This document shows positions 59,437-64,000 of a stretch of DNA of 64,000 nucleotides, piece after piece. The stretch comes from Burkholderia sp. Ax-1719 (GTDB lineage Bacteria > Pseudomonadota > Gammaproteobacteria > Burkholderiales > Burkholderiaceae): the NCBI RefSeq assembly GCF_011753055.1, contig NZ_VWWJ01000002.1, forward strand, positions 372,001-436,000, given 5' to 3'. How positions within the stretch are numbered: the stretch's first letter is position 1; the number at the start of each line of letters is the position of its first letter. Under the pieces are notes generated by a model. It worked only from the letters and a program-made list of their open reading frames with translations, had not been told where the DNA came from and searched no databases. A program made the position numbers and the translations under genes.

Positions 59437-60408
59437 ATGGCCGAAATCAGCCAGACCGGTATGTTTGCAGTACGCCGCGAGCTTACGTCGCGCGGCAAAT
59501 GGATGTTGGGACTCGGCTCGTTTCTGGTGCCGCTCCTCGTTTGGTGCGTGGTGAGCTACGTGCCGTTCGTGTGGCATCCGCAGGTGTTGATTACGCAGCC
59601 TGGCAGTGTCGATTATTTTCAGCCAGGCATGCGTATCGACAAGGCAGTGTTCGCCGACGAGCTCTCCCATGCGCGCGAAACGCATGCAGCGCTGCCGTCC
59701 GGCGTGCCCGCGAACCCCGTGTATCTGCCCGCGCCGCATGAAGTGCTGCGTGCGTTTTATACGGCCTTTACCACGCCGCCCGCTTCGGCGGATGGCGTGT
59801 GGCTGCATCAAAGCCTTTGGCACAGCGTGCAGATCATTTTCTGGGGCTTTCTGGTGTCGTCGTTGATCGGCGTGCCGCTGGGCATCGTGTGCGGCACTTA
59901 TAGCGCGCTCGCGCGCCTGCAGGAGCCGTTCTTCGAATTTTTCCGCTATTTGCCCGCACCCGCATTCGGCGCGCTGATGGTGGCCGTGCTCGGTATTTAC
60001 GATGCGCCGAAGATCGCGATTATCGTGATCGGTACGCTGTTCCAGCAGGTGCTGATTATCGCAAACACTACGCGCAAGCTGGAATTCGGCTTGCTCGAAG
60101 CGGCCATGACGCTGGGGACCACGCGGTTGAAACTGCTCACCCATGTCGTCGTCCCCGGCATCCTGCCCGATCTTTATCGCGACCAGCGCATTCTGCTGGG
60201 CTGGGCGTGGACCTATCTGATCGTCGCGGAACTGGTGGGCACGAGTTCGGGCATCACGTGGTACATCACGCAGCAGGCGCGTTATCAGCATTTCGACAAT
60301 GTCTACGCCGCGATCATGATGATCGGCATCATCGGGCTGGGAACCGATCTGGTGCTGGCGTTCGTTGGGCGCAAGCTCTTTCCGTGGGACCGCATCTTGA
60401 AGGCGTGA
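59437..60408 (+). CDS. ABC transporter permease of the guanidine operon
   Basis: A protein of 323 residues with AGAGGAGAG ahead of the ATG. The first helix ([20 protein letters not shown]) is followed by a long periplasmic segment of about 85 residues, then a SsuC/TauC-type permease core ([20 protein letters not shown]). The ATPase-coupling EAA loop lies in [20 protein letters not shown]. The long first loop is larger than usual in the family and may contact the binding protein. The ATPase gene follows after 53 bases. Confidence 0.88.
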   Translation: MAEISQTGMFAVRRELTSRGKWMLGLGSFLVPLLVWCVVSYVPFVWHPQVLITQPGSVDYFQPGMRIDKAVFADELSHARETHAALPSGVPANPVYLPAPHEVLRAFYTAFTTPPASADGVWLHQSLWHSVQIIFWGFLVSSLIGVPLGIVCGTYSALARLQEPFFEFFRYLPAPAFGALMVAVLGIYDAPKIAIIVIGTLFQQVLIIANTTRKLEFGLLEAAMTLGTTRLKLLTHVVVPGILPDLYRDQRILLGWAWTYLIVAELVGTSSGITWYITQQARYQHFDNVYAAIMMIGIIGLGTDLVLAFVGRKLFPWDRILKA

Positions 60409-60461
60409 ACGCGCTTCATGAGCCTTATCTGCATCACGCATTCATTTCAAAGGACGCCACC

Positions 60462-61376
60462 ATGTATAACCCGCAGCCCGTCCCCGACTATCTTCTGCAA
60501 TCCAGCGAAGTGCGCGAGCGCTTTGCGCGGATCAAGGCGCGCGAGCCGATTCTCGAAGTGCGCAATCTGACCAAATGCTTTGCCTCGCCACAGGGCGAAC
60601 ATACCGCGCTATCGGATATCAGCTTCACGACACACCGGCGCGAGTTCGTCTGCGTGATCGGGCCTTCGGGTTGCGGCAAATCCACCTTGATCCGCATTCT
60701 CGCGGGGCTGGAAACGCAGACTTCGGGCGAAGTGCGCGTCGATGGCAAAGCCGTGCGCGGCCCCGGTGTGGAGCGCGGCATGGTGTTTCAGGGCTACACG
60801 CTGTTTCCGTGGCTCACGGTGAAGAAGAATGTGATGTTCGGCCTGCGCATGAGCGGGCAGGGCGCGGCGCAAGCGGAGCGCGAAGCGCTGCAATGGCTCG
60901 ATCTGGTGGGGCTGGAGAAGTTCGCCAATGCTTATCCGCATCAGCTTTCGGGCGGTATGAAGCAGCGTGTGGCGATTGCGCGCGCGCTCGCCAACAAGCC
61001 CAGAATCTTGCTGATGGACGAGCCGTTTGGCGCGCTCGATGCGCAGACGCGCGCGAAAATGCAGCGGCATCTGCTGGATATCTGGCGCAATGTCGATATT
61101 ACGATTTTCTTTATTACGCACGATCTGGACGAGGCGATCTTTCTTGCCGACCGCATTCTCGTGCTCAAGGCGAATCCGGGCGAAGTGCAGGAACTGATCG
61201 AAGTGCCGGTGCCGCGACCGCGCAGCTACGCGCAATTCAATTCGCCCGAATTTCTCGCCACGCGCGCGCGGCTCGATGCCCTCATCCATCCGCCCGCGCA
61301 GGACGAAACGGATGACGAGATCGGCGCGCAACCGCATATGATCCGTCTGACCGATATTCACGATTCGGTCGAGTGA
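60462..61376 (+). CDS. ABC transporter ATP-binding protein of the guanidine operon
   Basis: The ATG at 60462 ([19 protein letters not shown]) has AAAGGA upstream. The protein is 304 residues. Walker A is [14 protein letters not shown], the Q-loop [15 protein letters not shown], the signature [15 protein letters not shown], and Walker [13 protein letters not shown]. The His switch is [11 protein letters not shown]. It completes the three-gene importer and is the last gene of the operon. An N-terminal extension of about 35 residues precedes the usual ABC start. Confidence 0.9.
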   Translation: MYNPQPVPDYLLQSSEVRERFARIKAREPILEVRNLTKCFASPQGEHTALSDISFTTHRREFVCVIGPSGCGKSTLIRILAGLETQTSGEVRVDGKAVRGPGVERGMVFQGYTLFPWLTVKKNVMFGLRMSGQGAAQAEREALQWLDLVGLEKFANAYPHQLSGGMKQRVAIARALANKPRILLMDEPFGALDAQTRAKMQRHLLDIWRNVDITIFFITHDLDEAIFLADRILVLKANPGEVQELIEVPVPRPRSYAQFNSPEFLATRARLDALIHPPAQDETDDEIGAQPHMIRLTDIHDSVE

Positions 61377-61397
61377 ACCCATGCGCGGTTAAACGTA

Positions 61398-62711
61398 TCA
61401 GGCCGGCACGGCCGAGCCGTAAGGCACGTCCTGCTGGCCGTAGCGGCGCACGCGGATATTCGCCTGTTCGCCGTGTGCGGTCATCCCTTCGATGGCGCAC
61501 AGTCGCGAGCAGTACGAACCAATCAGCGCGCTGGCTTCATCGGTCAGTACCTTCTGATAGGTGCAGGTTTTGATGAACTTGCCGACCCACAAACCACCGG
61601 TATAGCGCGCGGCCTTGCCCGTCGGCAGCGTGTGATTGGTGCCGATCACCTTGTCGCCGAACGCCACGTTGGTGCGCGCGCCAAGGAACAACGCGCCGTA
61701 GTTCTTCATATTGTTCAGGAAGTAATCCGGGTCGCGCGTCATGACCTGCACGTGTTCGGACGCGATGCGGTCAGCTTCCTGAACCATTTCCTCGTAGCTG
61801 TCCACCACGATCACCGCGCCGAAATCGCGCCACGATACGCCTGCGGTGTTGGCCGTGGGCAGGATCTTCAGGATGCGCTCGACTTCGGCAATGGTGTCCT
61901 TCGCGAGTTGCAGCGAGTTCGTCAGCAGGATCGCGGGCGTGTTGTAGCCATGTTCGGCCTGACCGAGCAGGTCGGTTGCGCACAGTTCGGCGTCCACGCT
62001 GTCGTCGGCGATGACCAGCGTTTCGGAGGGACCGGCAATCAGATCGATGCCGATGCGGCCGAACAATTGACGCTTCGCTTCGGCGACGAACGCATTGCCG
62101 GGACCGACCACCATCGATACCGGATCGATGCTCTGCGTGCCGAGCGCCATCGCGGCGATCGCCTGCACGCCGCCGAAGGTGTAGATCTCGTCCGCGCCGC
62201 CCAGGTGCATCGCCGCGATCACAGCGGGATTGGGGCGGCCCTGCACGGGCGGCGAGGCGGTGATGATACGCGGCACGCCCGCCACCTTGGCTGTCACGAC
62301 GCCCATATGCGCGGACGCGACGAGCGGAAACTTGCCGCCCGGCACGTAGCAGGCGACGCTGTCCACCGGCATGTTCTTGTGGCCGAGCACCACGCCCGGC
62401 AGCGTTTCGACTTCGATATCGCGGATCGATTCGCGCTGCGCCTGTGCAAAATTGCGCACCTGGGCCTGGGCGAATTTGATGTCTTCGAGCTGGCCTTGCG
62501 AGAGCGAGCGCACGCATGCAGCGATCTCGTCTTCGGAGAGACGGAAGCGCTCCGGCGACCAGTTATCGAATTTCTCGGAGAGTTCGCGCACCGCTGCGTC
62601 GCCGCGCGCCGCGACATCGGCGAGGATGCCCGTGACGGTGTCGCGCACGCTGGCGGCGTCCTGCGACGATGCTTCGGCGGTGCGGCCGTGCTTCAAAAAC
62701 TGGATTGCCAT
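61398..62711 (-). CDS. Histidinol-dehydrogenase-like NAD-dependent dehydrogenase
   Basis: A protein of 437 residues ([20 protein letters not shown]). HisD features are present: [50 protein letters not shown], the zinc-binding Gln/His in [12 protein letters not shown], and [20 protein letters not shown]. The end has [18 protein letters not shown]. It is probably not the histidine-biosynthesis enzyme, because no his genes are near and the LacI gene is divergent. Related HisD-like proteins oxidise other polyols, for example in sulfopropanediol use. The substrate here is unknown. Confidence 0.82.
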   Translation of the reverse strand: MAIQFLKHGRTAEASSQDAASVRDTVTGILADVAARGDAAVRELSEKFDNWSPERFRLSEDEIAACVRSLSQGQLEDIKFAQAQVRNFAQAQRESIRDIEVETLPGVVLGHKNMPVDSVACYVPGGKFPLVASAHMGVVTAKVAGVPRIITASPPVQGRPNPAVIAAMHLGGADEIYTFGGVQAIAAMALGTQSIDPVSMVVGPGNAFVAEAKRQLFGRIGIDLIAGPSETLVIADDSVDAELCATDLLGQAEHGYNTPAILLTNSLQLAKDTIAEVERILKILPTANTAGVSWRDFGAVIVVDSYEEMVQEADRIASEHVQVMTRDPDYFLNNMKNYGALFLGARTNVAFGDKVIGTNHTLPTGKAARYTGGLWVGKFIKTCTYQKVLTDEASALIGSYCSRLCAIEGMTAHGEQANIRVRRYGQQDVPYGSAVPA

Positions 62712-62782
62712 GATGGTTCCTGGGGAGGTGAGGACCGGTTGATTTGCGTTGCCGTTTGCTTTGGCGTTGCGCTACGATTGGA

Positions 62783-62795
62783 CGCAAATTTAGCG
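62783..62795. promoter_or_regulatory. Candidate LacI operator
   Basis: CGCAAATTTAGCG is a near-palindrome in the 178-base gap between the divergent HisD-like and LacI genes. GCAAAT occurs there several times more (around 62,806-62,823 and 62,900), in a generally AT-rich area. Control by the LacI regulator is inferred. Confidence 0.4.
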
Positions 62796-62889
62796 CAAGC
62801 TTTTATGCAAATGCAGTGCAAATAGTCCGAAATTACCCTGGTACTCCCGTCGATACAGGGTTTGTGGGCGCTGCAATCCGGAAACAATC

Positions 62890-63936
62890 ATGCAAAAAAA
62901 TGCAAATAGAGTAGGCCGGCCGAAGGCGGCGAAAGTCCGGCTCGACGACGTGGCCGAGCGGCTGGGCGTCTCGGTCTCGACGGTCTCGCGCTCGCTCGCG
63001 GGTCATCCCGCCATTAGCGATCAAACGCGCAGCGCCGTGCAGGCGGTGGCGGCCGAACTGGGCTACCGGATCCCTTCGCAAGGGCGGCGCGGCCGCAAAT
63101 CGGAAACGAAGCTGATTGGCGTGGTGGTGGGCGCGCTGCACAACCGCTTCATGACGGTGCTGCTCACGCATCTGCATGACGCGTTGCAGGAGTTCGGCTA
63201 CCAGATCACGCTGATGATCGATCCCATGAACGACGCGGGCAATCTCCTCGCATTTCGTCCGCTGATCGACGGCTATCTCGATGGCCTCGTGTTCGCGACG
63301 GCGACGCTCGATTCGCCCGTGGTCGCCGAAATGCAAAGACGCGGCATTCCGCTCGTGCTGGTGGTGCGCTCGGTGGACGACGTGGCCGTGGATACCGTCG
63401 AGATCGATAACGTGCATGCGGGCGCGGTGGCGGCCGAGCATCTCTATCAACTCGGCCATCGCCGCATGGGGCTGGTGATGGGGCCAAAAAATACGTCCAC
63501 GAGCCGCGACCGCGCGCGCGGCGCGATCGAATGGCTGCAAGGCGCGGGCTTGCCGGCTGACGCGCTCTCGATCATGTGGGGCGACTACACGACCGAGGCT
63601 GGCTATTCCAGCACGATGTCGCTGCTGGGCGAGAGCAGGCCGGTGACTGCCATCGTCGCGGGCAATGACACAATTGCGCTGGGGGTGCTGGAAGCCGCGA
63701 GCCGCCGAGGCATCGCCGTGCCGGATCAACTGTCGATCATCGGCTTCGACGATATGCCGCTGGCGGGTTCGCCGCTAGTGGGCTTGACGTCGATCCGGCA
63801 ACCGGTCGAGGCAATGGCGCGCACCGCCGCGCGGCGTCTCGTTGAGCGCATCCGCGCGGGCGGCATGGGCGCGCCCACGCGCGACGTGCTGCCGATTCAG
63901 CTACTCAGGCGCGATTCGACCGGGCCGGTCGCCTGA
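62890..63936 (+). CDS. LacI-family transcriptional regulator
   Basis: A protein of 348 residues. The N-terminal helix-turn-helix and hinge (RLDDVAERLGVSVSTVSRSL, AGHPAISDQTRSAVQAVAAE) are preceded by a basic stretch (MQKNANRVGRPKAAK). The sugar-binding-protein-like domain carries LIGVVVGALHNRFMTVLLTH and TAIVAGNDTIALGVLEAASR, ending DDMPLAGSPLVGLTSIRQP. It is divergent from the HisD-like gene and probably represses it. The effector is unknown. Confidence 0.9.
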   Translation: MQKNANRVGRPKAAKVRLDDVAERLGVSVSTVSRSLAGHPAISDQTRSAVQAVAAELGYRIPSQGRRGRKSETKLIGVVVGALHNRFMTVLLTHLHDALQEFGYQITLMIDPMNDAGNLLAFRPLIDGYLDGLVFATATLDSPVVAEMQRRGIPLVLVVRSVDDVAVDTVEIDNVHAGAVAAEHLYQLGHRRMGLVMGPKNTSTSRDRARGAIEWLQGAGLPADALSIMWGDYTTEAGYSSTMSLLGESRPVTAIVAGNDTIALGVLEAASRRGIAVPDQLSIIGFDDMPLAGSPLVGLTSIRQPVEAMARTAARRLVERIRAGGMGAPTRDVLPIQLLRRDSTGPVA

Positions 63937-63956
63937 TCGCTGATCGTAGCGGGATG

Positions 63957-64000
63957 TCATTTGGCGGCGACGGCCTTGTGCATCAGGTCACTGTGCGAGG
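63957..64000 (-). CDS. 3' end of an unidentified gene (partial)
   Basis: On the minus strand the frame entering from the window edge reads SHSDLMHKAVAAK and stops with TGA at 63959-63957, 20 bases after the convergent LacI stop. The remainder lies outside the window and its family cannot be determined. Confidence 0.5.
   Translation of the reverse strand, partial: SHSDLMHKAVAAK

Noticed and set aside
61398..62711. hisD of histidine biosynthesis
   Set aside because: No other his gene is near and the divergent LacI regulator indicates catabolic control.
1..64000. tRNA, rRNA, CRISPR array, prophage or integrase genes
   Set aside because: None was seen on either strand; there are no regularly spaced repeats and no integrase-like frame.

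Overview
The window looks like a chromosome or megaplasmid segment of a Burkholderiaceae bacterium, most like Paraburkholderia or a close relative. The grounds are high GC, FecI/FecR/TonB-receptor signalling, an OmpC-type porin, an Rhs tip graveyard, and a catabolic gene set resembling that of plant-associated Paraburkholderia. No tRNA, rRNA, insertion sequence or CRISPR array was seen. Boundaries and functions come from reading the sequence only; no database search was run.

Layout. (1) 1-3.9 kb: AT-richer debris of an Rhs polymorphic-toxin locus, with three displaced C-terminal tips or tip remnants, each followed by a presumed immunity gene. Core fragments between them carry frameshifts, a deletion and a nonsense codon. 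(2) 3.9-10.2 kb: a lipoprotein methyltransferase, then an iron-uptake operon (ECF sigma, FecR, TonB receptor, Fes/IroE-like esterase) behind a Fur-like box. (3) 10.2-17.3 kb: a GNAT gene, then a six-gene minus-strand operon (PF06684 protein, alpha/beta hydrolase, flavin reductase fused to a degenerate Nudix-like domain, luciferase-like monooxygenase, aldehyde dehydrogenase, NCS1 permease). Its logic resembles the Rut pyrimidine pathway, but the substrate is unknown. A GntR regulator is divergent, with palindromes in the gap. (4) 18.5-23.9 kb: catBCA (catechol ortho-cleavage), then two translationally coupled dynamin-like GTPases. (5) 23.9-31.2 kb: MFS carrier, porin, LysR, AraC, an opine-dehydrogenase-like enzyme and a 3-hydroxyacyl-CoA-dehydrogenase-like enzyme. 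(6) 31.3-43.0 kb: an indole-3-acetate (auxin) catabolic cluster, iacG / iacABIHE / iacCD plus a fused tautomerase / iacF, with a FixJ-type response regulator, a PAS histidine kinase and a LysR regulator. Catechol, the expected product, would enter the catBCA pathway. (7) 43.6-50.8 kb: an orphan CqsS-like hybrid kinase, a LysR-RhtB pair, an ECF sigma/small membrane protein/ferredoxin operon and an MFS carrier. (8) 51.2-61.4 kb: a guanidine-I (ykkC) riboswitch leading a guanidine assimilation operon (two DUF1989 proteins, guanidine/urea carboxylase, allophanate hydrolase, three-part ABC importer). (9) 61.4-64 kb: a HisD-like dehydrogenase divergent from a LacI regulator, and the 3' end of a further minus-strand gene.

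Taken together the window is an accessory catabolic region built around nitrogenous and aromatic compounds found near plants (auxin, catechol, guanidine, an unknown N-heterocycle). The least explained parts are the Rut-like operon, the dynamin pair next to catA, the 16-bp box shared by two iac promoter regions, and the toxin-tip array.
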